Shown here piece by piece: positions 1-9,647 of a stretch of 64,000 nucleotides of DNA. Source of the DNA: Pyropia haitanensis (Eukaryota; Rhodophyta; Bangiophyceae; Bangiales; Bangiaceae); the NCBI GenBank assembly GCA_008729055.1, contig SDUX01000001.1, forward strand, positions 372,001 through 436,000, in the 5' to 3' direction. Each line of letters opens with the position of its first letter. Positions within the stretch are counted from its first letter, which is position 1. The notes under the pieces are model-generated. The model searched no databases, had not been told where the DNA came from, and was given only the letters and a program-made list of their open reading frames with translations. The position numbers and the translations under genes were made by a program.

Positions 1-3000
1 GCGTACCGCTGCTGCTGGAGCGGAGCCTCGCGCGCGTCCTCGTCACCGCCATCCACCGCGTCTTTTCAGGCCGCGACCAGCCGGCCGCCGCGGCCGACGG
101 GGACAACCCGGAGCGGCTGCCGCTGCTGGCGGGGGACCGCCGCCGCCGGCGGGTGCGGCTGCCGTCGTCGGCGCTGACAACGACGGGCAAGGGCATTCCC
201 TGGGGCCGCGACATGCCGCTGCGCTACCGCCACCGCGAGTGGCGGGTGCTCAACGGCGGCATCCGGGACCACGCGGGCGGCGGGGACGGCGTCGGCGGCG
301 ACGGGCGCGTGGCCCGCCCGCGGCGGGGCGCCGCCGCCCGCCAGCGGCGGGGGCTAGCCGCCGCGGACAGCAGCAGCACCAGCGACGCGGATGCTGCCGA
401 CGGTGGCGGCTCGCGGGCGGCGTCGGCCCGCCGGTCCCATGGCCGCTCTCAGCGGCACCGGCGGCGGCACCGGCGGCGTGGCTTTGACCGGGACCACCGC
501 CCGCCGCCGCCGTCCATGGTCGGCACCTACCCGTCGGGGCCGGCCACGTCGGCGGGGTCGCTCGGCGACTACCTTGGCGGCGTGGACGTGGACGTGGACG
601 GCGAGCGCGTCGCCGGCTTGGGCCTGCCGCGGGTATCCCTCCGCCGCCGCTCCTCTGCCGGTCGGTTTCGGCACCACAGCACGCTGGCGCGGTGGGAGCG
701 CTCCCTCCTCGACGCGGACCCCGACCGGGGCTGCTACTTTCGGCTGGGCATGAAGAAGAACGTGCTCGTCATGCAGACGGTCGTGCTCATGGTCAACTGC
801 GCCTACCTGTCGTACATCCCGGGCAATGTGCGGGAGGAGCTGGTGCCGCCGCCGCCGTCGCCGCCCCGGCCGCCGCGGCCGCCGCCGCGGCCACCGCCGC
901 CGGCGTCGGTGGCCACCGAGGGCGCCGACGAGCTGGAAGCGGTGCTCGCGCAGGAGCGCCACGACCTGCTGCTCGCTGGCCATGGCGGCGGGCCCGGCAC
1001 GAGCAGCAGCATGGGCGGCCTGGATGGGCTTGTGGCACCAGGGGGAGCGGACGATGGGGCGGGCGGCTCGGCGCCGTTTGCTGTGCCAAGTAGGCACATC
1101 CCGCTCTCGGCTGCGTCATCTCTGGCACTACGCGGCGGTGGCGTCCCTGCTGGCGGGCCTGATGGGCGGCAGACCGTGTCCCAGCCGCACTCTTGGTCTC
1201 GCGTGTCGAGCATGGCGCCCGCCGTCCACGGCGGTGCCGCCACTGACACCTGGGGCCGCCGCCCGCTCGCCGCCTCTGGCCACGTGCCGTCGCTCATGTC
1301 GTCGCCCGCGCTAGACACCTGGGGCCGCCGCCCGCTGCTGCCGTCGACAGGCCACTCGTCCATCGCGTCGCCCGAGTCTGGCGTTGGGGCGCCCGACCGG
1401 GGTTTGGTGTTTGGGGGGGGCGGCAGCGGGGTGGGCGACGCGGCGGCCGGGCCATCTGTGGGCGGCAGCAGCAGGGGTTACGGGAGTGGTGCGGGGGGGT
1501 CCACGTCGGCCGCCCCTGCCGCGGCAGCGATGCGCGCTCCGCCGGGCGCGTTTGCGTCGCCCGACGGCCTGCGGATCGACCCGTTTGCGCTGGCCGCCTC
1601 CCGCGGCTATTTGGTCGCGCGCTACATCACTGCGCCGACGTTGTCGGCGCACGCGCTGGTGCTGGTCAGCGTCGACCGGGTGGTGGTGACCTTTTCGGGC
1701 ACCCGCGACGCGACCAACTGGGCGGCGAACCTGGAGGTGTCGTCCACCCCGTTTGACGACCTCTTCTCTGACGACCTGCCGCTGGATTCTGGCATCTACG
1801 CGGACCGGGGGGGTGGCGGCGCTGTAGGTGGCGGGCTGAGCGACAAGGGTGCGGGCGGCGCCGCGTCCAGTGGTGCCGCACCCCCCGCTCCGTCTGTCGA
1901 CGGCGCCGCCTCCTCCTCGGCCGCCGCGCCCGCGTCAGCCGCGCCTGCCGGTGCCGTCGCTGGCAACGCCAGCTATGGCAGCATCTCTTCCGCGGGCGAG
2001 CCCCACCGCGGCATTAGCGCGGCGCCGTCGCTCTTTGCCGGCGGCGACCGCCCGGCGGCCGACGAAAAGGCCGGGCCCGACGGCCTGCCGCCGCCCGCGT
2101 CGAGCGGCGGCCTCGCCGCGTTTGCCAAGGACGTGCTGACGCTGGGTCAGGCATCGGTGCACGGCGGCCACGCGCGGGTGTACAAGCAGCTCCGGCCAGA
2201 CGTGCTGTCGGTCATTGCCAACCTGTACGCGCCGCCAGAGGCGGCGGCATCGGGCGGGCCGGGCGACCGTCGCCGTCGCGCTGGCGGCGGCGGTCTGGAT
2301 GGTGACTTTGACAGCAGCAGCACGGGTGGTGGCGGCCGCGACTGGGCGCCGCCGGACGACTCGTCCGACGGAACCGCCCCCCTCCCCAACACCGATGGCG
2401 GCGGTAGCCGCAGCGGCGGTAGCAGCAGCGGCGGTAGCAGCAGCGGCGGTTTGGACGAGGACGACAGCAGCGACGACGGCAGCAGCTATGACGAGGGCCT
2501 CAGCAGCAGCAGCATGGACAGCCGCGCCCACGCCGGGGATGCGCCCCCCACGCCCGACCCGCACGCCGCCCGCACCGCGTACGTGGCGTCCCGATGGCGC
2601 GGGCGCGGGCGTGGCAAGCCCATCTTCTTTACCGGCCACTCGATGGGGGGCTCCCTTGCGACGCTCGCCTCATACGAGGCCGCCCGCCACTGGCGGCAGC
2701 TGGGCCTCGGCTCTGCCGAGGACGTGGCGGTGACGACCTTTGGCGCGCCCCGCGTCGGCAACTCGGCGTTTGCCCTCCGCTACGACGCGACCGTCGCGAC
2801 GCACTGGCGGGTCGTCCTCGCCGCGGACCCCGTCGTGCGGCAGCCGCGGCTGCTCGGCTACCACCACGTGGGCGTGGAGGTGCTCCTCGACCGCGCCGGC
2901 CGGCTCGTCGTCGACCCGTCGTTTGTCGAGACGGCCTGGTGGGCGTCGGCGGTTGGCGCCGCGACGGGCTACCGCCTCCACTTTCGGGCGAGCTACGTGC

Positions 3001-3185
3001 TCGCCGTCAAGGCCGCGTGCCGCGCGTACCGCGGCGGCGCCGACGACCTGGCCGACGACTTTTGGCCGTTTGTGCTGGGCGAGCACGTCCACCGGCTGTT
3101 TCGGGTGTCGGGGGAGGAGAGCGGAGCAGGGGGGGCGGGGGGGGGGGCGGCGGCCGCCGCCGCCGCGGGCGCTGATCAGGTGTGA
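1..3185 (+). CDS. Class 3 (fungal-type) lipase, 5' partial, with large low-complexity insertions
   Basis: The frame is open from base 3 at the left edge, so the true start lies outside the window; the codon at 153 is GTG and not a convincing start. Seen: a hydrophobic stretch at about 738-825 (MKKNVLVMQTVVLMVNC), then a Gly/Ser/Ala-rich insertion of about 250 residues, the strand and oxyanion region FSGTRDATNW at about 1692, a second Ser/Gly/Asp-rich insertion of about 300 residues, then the nucleophile elbow GHSMGG with Ser at 2640-2642. A likely catalytic Asp lies in AADPVV (2826-2828) and a His in GYHHVG (about 2862-2867). This order fits the Lipase_3 fold, which hydrolyses acylglycerol or phospholipid esters. 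The C-terminus is Ala/Gly-rich. Substrate and location cannot be told from sequence; a membrane lipase related to diacylglycerol lipases is one possibility. It converges on the next gene. Confidence 0.85.
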   Translation, partial: VPLLLERSLARVLVTAIHRVFSGRDQPAAAADGDNPERLPLLAGDRRRRRVRLPSSALTTTGKGIPWGRDMPLRYRHREWRVLNGGIRDHAGGGDGVGGDGRVARPRRGAAARQRRGLAAADSSSTSDADAADGGGSRAASARRSHGRSQRHRRRHRRRGFDRDHRPPPPSMVGTYPSGPATSAGSLGDYLGGVDVDVDGERVAGLGLPRVSLRRRSSAGRFRHHSTLARWERSLLDADPDRGCYFRLGMKKNVLVMQTVVLMVNCAYLSYIPGNVREELVPPPPSPPRPPRPPPRPPPPASVATEGADELEAVLAQERHDLLLAGHGGGPGTSSSMGGLDGLVAPGGADDGAGGSAPFAVPSRHIPLSAASSLALRGGGVPAGGPDGRQTVSQPHSWSRVSSMAPAVHGGAATDTWGRRPLAASGHVPSLMSSPALDTWGRRPLLPSTGHSSIASPESGVGAPDRGLVFGGGGSGVGDAAAGPSVGGSSRGYGSGAGGSTSAAPAAAAMRAPPGAFASPDGLRIDPFALAASRGYLVARYITAPTLSAHALVLVSVDRVVVTFSGTRDATNWAANLEVSSTPFDDLFSDDLPLDSGIYADRGGGGAVGGGLSDKGAGGAASSGAAPPAPSVDGAASSSAAAPASAAPAGAVAGNASYGSISSAGEPHRGISAAPSLFAGGDRPAADEKAGPDGLPPPASSGGLAAFAKDVLTLGQASVHGGHARVYKQLRPDVLSVIANLYAPPEAAASGGPGDRRRRAGGGGLDGDFDSSSTGGGGRDWAPPDDSSDGTAPLPNTDGGGSRSGGSSSGGSSSGGLDEDDSSDDGSSYDEGLSSSSMDSRAHAGDAPPTPDPHAARTAYVASRWRGRGRGKPIFFTGHSMGGSLATLASYEAARHWRQLGLGSAEDVAVTTFGAPRVGNSAFALRYDATVATHWRVVLAADPVVRQPRLLGYHHVGVEVLLDRAGRLVVDPSFVETAWWASAVGAATGYRLHFRASYVLAVKAACRAYRGGADDLADDFWPFVLGEHVHRLFRVSGEESGAGGAGGGAAAAAAAGADQV

Positions 3186-3673
3186 CGGGCCCCGTCCCCG
3201 CGGTTGAGCACCACTTACGCGAAAGCTACTGACCATCCTCACCTTGCGAGGCGGCGCACGCCGCGCGAACTGCTGGGACACGCGCGGCCAACGCAGAGGG
3301 GCTCTCACAACGCTTCAAAAGAAAGAAAAAAAAAAAAAAAGAGGACACCGCGCAACGATACGCAATGCAGCAGAAAGCACGAGCGGCTCCAGTGCAGCAG
3401 AGCACAGGACACCGCCAGAGCGCACACCACCCCGTCTTTGTACCGAGCAACAACCGTACCCGCGACTTTGCCACGCATCAAACCCAAGCATCACAGCAGC
3501 CATCAAGACGCATTCCTCGAGAGGCCCACCCGCCACCGACGGCAAGATCCATGCCGGACACAAACGGCGGGGTCACCTCTACCGCCCACAATTCCCCCAC
3601 CTGGCGCCGCCACCCCTCGGCACCGGCGGCCGTCACCACCACCAACTCCGCACACCCGCCCCCCGCCCGCCGC
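3186..3673. other. Intergenic, convergent 3' regions
   Basis: This gap lies between the lipase stop and the stop of the minus-strand zinc-finger gene. It holds an A-rich run (about 3319-3341) and base composition less GC-rich than the flanking genes. No conserved reading frame or RNA gene is visible. Confidence 0.6.
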
Positions 3674-4248
3674 CTACTTGTACAGCGTGTCAATCCGGGT
3701 CTTCCACCACTGCCCCTTCAGTTCAATCTGCTTGGTCGACCCAAAGCACGTCGAGCACGTGACCGTCGTCTCCCCCGCACAGCCCGGGCACGGGATCTCC
3801 TTGCCGTCCGCGCCGGTGGCGGTCAGCCCCATACAAAACGTGCACTGCGTGCGGCCCGTGCCCTTGCAGTAGGTGCATGTTGACGCGCCCGCGTCGGCCG
3901 CCGCCTCGCGCAGCGACACGGGCCGCAGGTCCCAGCCGGGGATGGAGCCGGCGCCCTTGAAGCCGACCAGCGAGAGGAAGTTATTGGCCCAGGTGGCGTT
4001 GGAGACGGGCTTGGGCGCCTTGCGCCGCCGCTCGCGCGCCGCCTGGCGCGCCGCCGCGTCGCGGGGGGGGGGCGCCTGCCGCGGCGCGGTGGCGGGGGGG
4101 GGGGGGCGTCCGCCTCGACGGGGTCCGCCGCCATCCGGGGGCGGGCGGCAGGGACGGCGACCGGCCGGCAGGCGCAGGTGGCGCAGCCGCGGCGGCCGGT
4201 GGCGGACGCCACAGAGGGGGACGCAGCCACAAAGGCGGGGGAGTCCAT
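3674..4248 (-). CDS. DnaJ-type Cys-rich zinc-finger protein, probably plastid; frame broken at poly-G
   Basis: The C-terminal half carries four CxxCxG-type elements (CTYCKGTG, CTFCMG, CPGCAG, CSTCFG), the zinc-binding Cys-rich module of DnaJ found alone in small plastid chaperone-like proteins such as BSD2, and in photosystem-assembly factors. The best start is the ATG at 4248 (MDSPAFVAASPSVASATG...), a leader that looks like a plastid transit peptide. That leader is in a different frame from the Cys-rich part. The switch must fall at one of two G tracts, 4063-4072 (10 G) or 4094-4106 (13 G), so the listed span is a joined model. The product would be about 190 residues with no J-domain. The role, protein folding or disulfide handling in the plastid, is inferred from the family. 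It shares an upstream region with CMC1. Confidence 0.75.
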
Positions 4249-4672
4249 GGTGTGGGTGGGGAAGACGGGCGGGATGGACGGCAAAAACAGGCGGCGAGGT
4301 CGGGCACGGCACCGCGGGGTGGCTGCGTCGTGCGACGTGACGGGCGCGCAGCGACAAAGGGGGGATCACGCGCCGGTTGGCGTCGACGAGACAAGGGCCG
4401 AGCTCAACCGTCAAAATGGGCGACCACCGAGAATGGGTCAGATAGGTATCTCCACTGGGAACTACATGATTGATCCAAGCAGCGTCGACGGTAATTATCG
4501 GCTTCCCAGCGGGGGCCTTGGTTGGGTACGTACTCCCGCTCTAGCAAGCCCCGAGCACTTCGCACCCCCGAACACACGCAGGGCCTCCATCGCTGCCACC
4601 CCGCCGCACCGCCCCGCGGTGTCGCCGCGCGCTGGTACGCGCCGCGCGGCCTGCCCCTGTCGTGCCGCGCTC
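4249..4672. other. Divergent promoter region (zinc-finger gene / CMC1)
   Basis: About 420 bases lie between two divergent start codons. A less GC-rich stretch (about 4430-4500) sits in the middle. I see no TATA-like element that I would defend. Confidence 0.5.
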
Positions 4673-5275
4673 ATGGCGCCCCCGCCGCCAGGGTACGTGC
4701 CGGTGCTGAAACGTCGGTCGGAGAATAGGGTGCTGGAGGACGTGAAGAAGGTGGCGCTGAAGCAATGCGACGGGCTCGTCAAGGAGTTTGTCGAGTGCAC
4801 CAAGGTACGCGTGTCCCGCCTCGGGTGTGTGGTGTGTCGGTTTCGGTGGGCCTCCACTTTTCTTTTGCCTTTGCTCTTCAGGGTGCGCGTTTGTTTGGCA
4901 GCGCATGTCGTTTCTCAGTTACTGCTGGATGGTGGCCAGCGCAGTCCCTGACGCCGTTCATTTTTTTGTTTTGGTTTGCTTCCCGTTCTCTGTTGCTCTT
5001 GTCCTGACTACCGAGTCGGTGACATCTTGCTGCTCTGCGCTCCGGGCCACTCGGACCTGAGCGCCCGCTTTGTGGTGCGGCCCCCCCCTACCTAGGCGCA
5101 CACCCTGTCGGTGGTGTGGGCGTGCCGCACCCAGCAGCGCGCCCTCAACGACTGCCTCGGCACCATCACGCAGGACGAGGCGGTGCTGAACCGGGCACGC
5201 GGGGACTTTGCCGCCAAGTTCCCGGCGGAGGTGCTGCGGTGGGCGCCCGCCGCGGCGGACACGCACGCCACCTGA
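4673..5275 (+). CDS. CMC1: CMC1-like cytochrome c oxidase assembly protein (twin CX9C), one intron
   Basis: Exon 1 is 4673-4804, the intron 4805-5095 (donor GTACGC, acceptor CCTAG) and exon 2 5096-5275, giving 103 residues. Exon 1 ends after a perfect CX9C motif (C-DGLVKEFVE-C). Exon 2 supplies a second perfect CX9C (C-RTQQRALND-C) preceded by HTLSVVWA, so the phase-0 intron falls between the two helices. Twin CX9C proteins are imported by the Mia40 disulfide relay into the mitochondrial intermembrane space. The residues around the motifs (KEFVECTK, SVVWACRTQ, ALNDCL) fit CMC1, which binds copper and stabilises newly made Cox1. CMC2 or another CX9C relative is the alternative. The ATG at 4673 gives a short N-terminus of normal family length. 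Confidence 0.85.
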
Positions 5276-6443
5276 GCTGCGCCCGCGTGGGCGGGAGGGG
5301 GCGGGGGACGGCGGACTGGGGGGAGGGTTGGGAGCTGACCGTGCTCTGGTGGGGGGGACAGCACAGCGAGGCGCGTACGGTGCCCGGGTGGACGGAGGGG
5401 GCGTTGGTGGACAGCTAGGTGGAGGTGGGGGCGGACGGTCTCAACGGGTCCGGGTAGGACATCGGACCAAAAGTCCGTCGACGGTCGCGGTCCCAGCCAC
5501 GTGTACGAATACGGTGCCACGACACTACACTTAAATGTGTATCGCATACTATCAGGCGTGTGATTAAATGGCCGTGTACAGCCGTTCTCCAAAAAAACTG
5601 TGCTCTTCTGAGTGCACAGTTTTTTAGAGAACGGCTGTACATCGAACGGGTTCTTGCATGGCCTTCAAACTTCGCACATCCCTTCAGCAAGACTCTCCCG
5701 TACTTCCCATGCAAAAAAAACGGTAGCGAGAACGTTTCAGAGCGTGCGGTACGGAGTGAAACAGACGGCAGGGCAAGCGTACGACAGGTTTACCCTGGAA
5801 ACGTGACGGACGGAAATTGATTTTACAAAAAGATCGCACATTCAAGAACCTCGTGATGGGCCCTGGATGCCTATTGCAGTGCCGGTCGGTTTAGGAGCAT
5901 TACACGTGCCAGCCCGATTTTCAGGGCGGCGCTATCTCGCTCACAGCAGAAGAAGGAAAGAACATGAAAACAAGCTCACTCTCCTCTCTCCAGTGGTGTC
6001 TCTTACGCTTGAAGAAGAGACAGAGAACGGCTTCGGCTGATGAGGTGGCCGGACATTGGGCCAAACAGGCTTTTGGTGACACTCCCAGAACGATTGTGAG
6101 CCATGAATCGACCTTAACGGTGTCTTTGTCGGAGAGGAGCTTCGCTAATCGCAAATTACCTCTGGAAAATACTTCTTCCTGATCCATCTCGTTGACTTGT
6201 GCAACATCGACACGTGGCCGTTCTGACATCGCCACCAGTCGTCGAGCCAGCGCACACGACCGCTGTCTCCGTCTGCCTTGCGCAGCAGCAGCGGGGATGC
6301 CGACGCGCCGAGTCGTTCTGCTGCTGTGCCGCTGGTCCTGCTGAACGTATTCTTTTCTTGCGCGCTGACCGGTCTGCGGTTGTCGGTCTCTCACTCAGAG
6401 TGGGTTTGTAGACGGGGCCCCCGCCCCTGGCGGCGCCGCCATC
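5276..6443. other. Intergenic region with a long hairpin
   Basis: About 1.17 kb lies between CMC1 and SRP54 in the same orientation. From about 5460 to 6200 the base composition is clearly less GC-rich than the genes. It contains the inverted repeat listed separately at 5575-5641. The last 250 bases should hold the SRP54 promoter. No protein-coding frame looks real. Confidence 0.55.
5575..5641. repeat. Near-perfect inverted repeat (29/28-nt arms, 10-nt loop)
   Basis: The left arm 5575-5603 begins TGTACAGCCGTTCT and the right arm 5614-5641 ends AGAACGGCTGTACA. The arms pair almost completely, with one mismatch and one extra A in the A/T run, around the loop 5604-5613. It could be a small foldback element or a structured RNA. 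No gene product is implied. Confidence 0.85.
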
Positions 6444-7946
6444 ATGGTTCTCAATGAGCTGGGCGGCAAGATATCCGCAGCCATCCGGCGTATGAGCGAC
6501 AACACCGTGCCCGATGAGACGGTGCTGAAGAGCATGCTTTCGGAAATTGCGCGCGCATTGCTCGAGGCGGACGTCAACGTGCGGGCGGTACAGCAGCTGC
6601 GGGGCAACGTGTTGTCGGCGGTGGACATTTCGTCCCTGGGGGCGGGCGTCAACAAGGTAAAACTCATTCAAAAGGCCGTGTTTGACGCGCTGTGCGGCAT
6701 GCTCGACCCTGGCCACAAGGCGGTGGCACTCAAGCGCGGTCATGGCAGCAACGTGGTGATGTTTGTGGGCCTGCAGGGCAACGGCAAGACTACCACGTGC
6801 GCCAAGTATGCCTACCACTACAGCCGCAAGGGGTGGAAGACCTGCTTGGTGTGTGCCGACACCTTCCGGGCGGGCGCCTTTGATCAGCTGAAGCAGAATG
6901 CGACCAAGGCCAAGATTCCCTTCTACGGTTCTTACACTGAGACGGACCCGGTGGCCATTGCGACGGCGGGGGTGGAGCGCTTTCGCGCCGAGGGCTACGA
7001 CCTTATCGTCGTCGACACGTCCGGGCGCCACAAGCAGGAGGTGGCACTGTTTGAGGAGATGGAGCAGATGACGTCGGCCGTCAGGCCGACGGACATTGTG
7101 TTCGTGATGGACTCTTCGATTGGGCAGGCTGCCCATGACCAGGCGGCGGCGTTCCGGTCGCGCGTAGATGTCGGCTCAGTCATCATCACAAAGCTTGACG
7201 GTCATGCCAAGGGCGGCGGCGCCCTGTCGGCGGTGGCCGCTACCCGCTCGCCCATCACGTTCATTGGTACGGGCGAGCATATCGACGAGTTTGAGCCGTT
7301 CGTTGCGGAGCGTTTTGTGGGCCGGTTGTTGGGCATGGGCGACGTCAGCGGCCTGATGACGACAATGAAGGACGCCGGGCTGGCCAACAACGCCGATATG
7401 GTCAAGCGCCTCACCGGGGGCGTCTTCACGTTGCGAGACATGAACGAGCAGTTTGAGGGGATCGCACGGATGGGTCCATTAGACAAGGTTATGGGTATGA
7501 TCCCCGGCCTGAGCTCTATGCTTCCGGCTGGTGCGGTCGGCAACGGCTCTGAGGGCGCCAAGCGCATCCAGGTGTTTGGCTACATCATGGACGCGATGAC
7601 AGACGAGGAGCTGGACAACCCCAAGGTGGTTTGGTGTACCAGCCGGATACGGCGGGTGGCGCGAGGGTCTGGCCGGCCCGTTGCAGAGGTAGAGGCCCTC
7701 CTCGTTGAGTACCGGCGCTTTGCCAAGATGGTGCAGTCGGTGGGCTCCATGTCCAAGAAGGGTGGCATGGGTGGCCTTGGCGGCATGGGTGGCATGGGCG
7801 GCCCGCACATGACGCGGGACATGCAGGCCAAGATGCAACAGGCAATGGACCCGGCAATGTTGCGGCAGATGGGCGGCGCTGGCAATATGCAGGAGATGTT
7901 GAAGAAGATGATGGGCAGCGGCGGCATGCCCAATATGCTGGGCTAG
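6444..7946 (+). CDS. SRP54: Signal recognition particle 54 kDa protein (cytosolic SRP54 GTPase)
   Basis: This is an intronless 500-residue protein of normal family length. The N domain (1-95) carries the ALLEADVNV motif. The G domain has the P-loop GLQGNGKTT (109-117), DTSGRHKQE (191-199) and TKLDGHAKGG (249-258). The M domain follows, with RIRRVARGSG at about residue 404 for 7S RNA contact and a Met/Gly-rich tail (about 440-500) for signal-sequence binding. DTSGRHKQE and the GMG-rich tail match eukaryotic cytosolic SRP54 rather than plastid cpSRP54, and there is no transit peptide. It binds signal peptides emerging from ribosomes and docks with the SRP receptor at the ER by reciprocal GTP hydrolysis. 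The ATG at 6444 fits the MVLNELG start of the family. Confidence 0.97.
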   Translation: MVLNELGGKISAAIRRMSDNTVPDETVLKSMLSEIARALLEADVNVRAVQQLRGNVLSAVDISSLGAGVNKVKLIQKAVFDALCGMLDPGHKAVALKRGHGSNVVMFVGLQGNGKTTTCAKYAYHYSRKGWKTCLVCADTFRAGAFDQLKQNATKAKIPFYGSYTETDPVAIATAGVERFRAEGYDLIVVDTSGRHKQEVALFEEMEQMTSAVRPTDIVFVMDSSIGQAAHDQAAAFRSRVDVGSVIITKLDGHAKGGGALSAVAATRSPITFIGTGEHIDEFEPFVAERFVGRLLGMGDVSGLMTTMKDAGLANNADMVKRLTGGVFTLRDMNEQFEGIARMGPLDKVMGMIPGLSSMLPAGAVGNGSEGAKRIQVFGYIMDAMTDEELDNPKVVWCTSRIRRVARGSGRPVAEVEALLVEYRRFAKMVQSVGSMSKKGGMGGLGGMGGMGGPHMTRDMQAKMQQAMDPAMLRQMGGAGNMQEMLKKMMGSGGMPNMLG

Positions 7947-8552
7947 GGGCAGCGCGCACCTGTGGCAGTCTTTTCTGGAATGGTTGCATCCGCAGGGGCG
8001 TGTCTCTGTTTACTCCAGAGCGTTGCGGGAAACGGGACGCATTCTGGTCGTACCGGTCCAACCTTCCCGCCTGTCAAGAGCGCGCGGCTGCGCGGCGTTG
8101 CGAGTTGCGGCGCGCGGCGTGGGTGCGCCGTCAGGCAGAGCCTGACGCAGGGCGGAGGTGGGTGGTGGCGGCGAACCATCGGGCGCCAAGGAGACGTCGG
8201 AATGCGATGTGGCGGTAAGCCCGCCGCATGCGCTTGTCTGTGTACAGCCGCGCGCGCGCCAAACTATGGCCGTCTGCCTCATCTCCTCGCCGCGTACTTT
8301 CTTTGTGGGCAGCCGGCGCTGGGCGCCAGTCGCGTCACGTCTGTCTCGCGGATCCAGGCAATCATCTCGTCATTAACCCCAAGGGCCGTCTACGGCAAGG
8401 AAAAAAAAACTGCTAGCGCGCGGCGCCCTCGCAAGCGCACGCCAGCGTGGCAAGCTACACCCCATCCTCCTCACTCCCCCTCTTTCCCCTCGGCTCCCCC
8501 CTCAGCGCCAGCCCCCACCCGCTGCGCCCCTCCCGCCCCTCCTGGCCGACCC
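7947..8552. other. Intergenic, convergent 3' regions
   Basis: This gap separates SRP54 and dihydrodipicolinate synthase, which converge. It has a short A-rich run near 8400 and a pyrimidine-rich stretch at 8460-8550. Nothing else is visible. Confidence 0.6.
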
Positions 8553-9647
8553 TCACACCAGCCCGAGCTCTCGAAAGAGCGTCGCAATCTTGGCCTCCAC
8601 TTCTGGCGTCGCGTCCGTCAGCGGCAGCCGGGGCGGCCCGACGGCCCACCCCTGCAGCCGGAGGCCCGCCTTGGTGGGAATCGGGTTGGCCATACAAAAC
8701 AGGTCGGCAAACAGCCGCGAGTAGTGGAGGTGAAGGCCCGTCGCGTCGGCCACGCGGCCGTCGAGGTACAGCTTGACCATGCGCTGCAGCTCGGGGCCGA
8801 CAAAGTGGCTCGCCACCGACACCACCCCCGTCGCGCCGAGCGACATGAGCGGCAGTGTCAGCGCGTCGTCGCCCGAGTACATGTGAAAGTCCGCGTCGGT
8901 GTTGCGGCGGATGTCGGTAAACAGGTCCAGGTCGCCGCTCGCTTCCTTCACCGCCACCACGTTGTCCAGCCGCGCCAGCCGGGCGGTGACCTCGGCGCTC
9001 ATGCAGATGCTCGACCGCCCCGGGATGTTGTAGAGCATCACCGGCAGGTCCGGCTCGCACGCGGCAATGTGCTTAAAGTGCTGGTAGATGCCCTCCTGCG
9101 GGGGCTTGTTGTAGTAGGGCACCACCTGGAGGGTGCCGTCAAACTGGAGCTTCTTGGCCCGCCGGGTGGCCTCCATCGCCTCCTCCGTGCTGTTGCTGCC
9201 CGCCCCCGCAATGAGCTTGACCTTGTCGCCCACCGTCTGGCGCACAACGTTGAACAGCTCGTACTGCTCGGACCAGTTGAGGGTGGGCGACTCGCCGGTG
9301 GTGCCGCCCACGACCAGCGCGTCCGAGCCGTGGCCGGCGAGGTACGCAGCCAGCTGCTCGGCGACGGCGTAGTCCACCTCCGCGCCGCCGCGGTGGGTCT
9401 TGAAGGGCGTGATCATCGCGGTGACGATGCGGCCAAAGGGGGCCGCCGTACGCCCGTACGTCGCGAGCGCCGTCTCCGTGGCGGGCGGCGGCGGCGCGGG
9501 CGACGCGGGCGTCGTCGCGGTCGCGACCATGCGCGGCCGCGGCCGCCGGCCGCAGACCCTGCCGGCCGCCGTCGACCCGCGGGGCGCGCCCGCCGTGGCG
9601 GCCGCGCGGGGCAGGGGCGCGCCCACAAAGGCACCATTCGTCGCCAT
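8553..9647 (-). CDS. DHDPS: 4-hydroxy-tetrahydrodipicolinate synthase, plastid-type
   Basis: This 364-residue protein condenses pyruvate with aspartate semialdehyde in the diaminopimelate route to lysine. Residues 1 to about 60 are Ala/Arg/Pro-rich and resemble a plastid transit peptide. The catalytic domain begins at about residue 71 (FGRIVTAMITPF). Seen: GGTTGES (114-120) with the paired Thr, PYYNKPP (178-183), the catalytic Tyr in YNIPGR (Tyr206) and the Schiff-base Lys in VVAVKEASGD (Lys234). The ATG at 9647 was chosen because it opens the leader; the frame remains open farther upstream but without a convincing start. It is intronless. The NAL-family relatives (N-acetylneuraminate lyase, KDG aldolase) are less likely given the overall match. 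Confidence 0.95.
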   Translation of the reverse strand: MATNGAFVGAPLPRAAATAGAPRGSTAAGRVCGRRPRPRMVATATTPASPAPPPPATETALATYGRTAAPFGRIVTAMITPFKTHRGGAEVDYAVAEQLAAYLAGHGSDALVVGGTTGESPTLNWSEQYELFNVVRQTVGDKVKLIAGAGSNSTEEAMEATRRAKKLQFDGTLQVVPYYNKPPQEGIYQHFKHIAACEPDLPVMLYNIPGRSSICMSAEVTARLARLDNVVAVKEASGDLDLFTDIRRNTDADFHMYSGDDALTLPLMSLGATGVVSVASHFVGPELQRMVKLYLDGRVADATGLHLHYSRLFADLFCMANPIPTKAGLRLQGWAVGPPRLPLTDATPEVEAKIATLFRELGLV

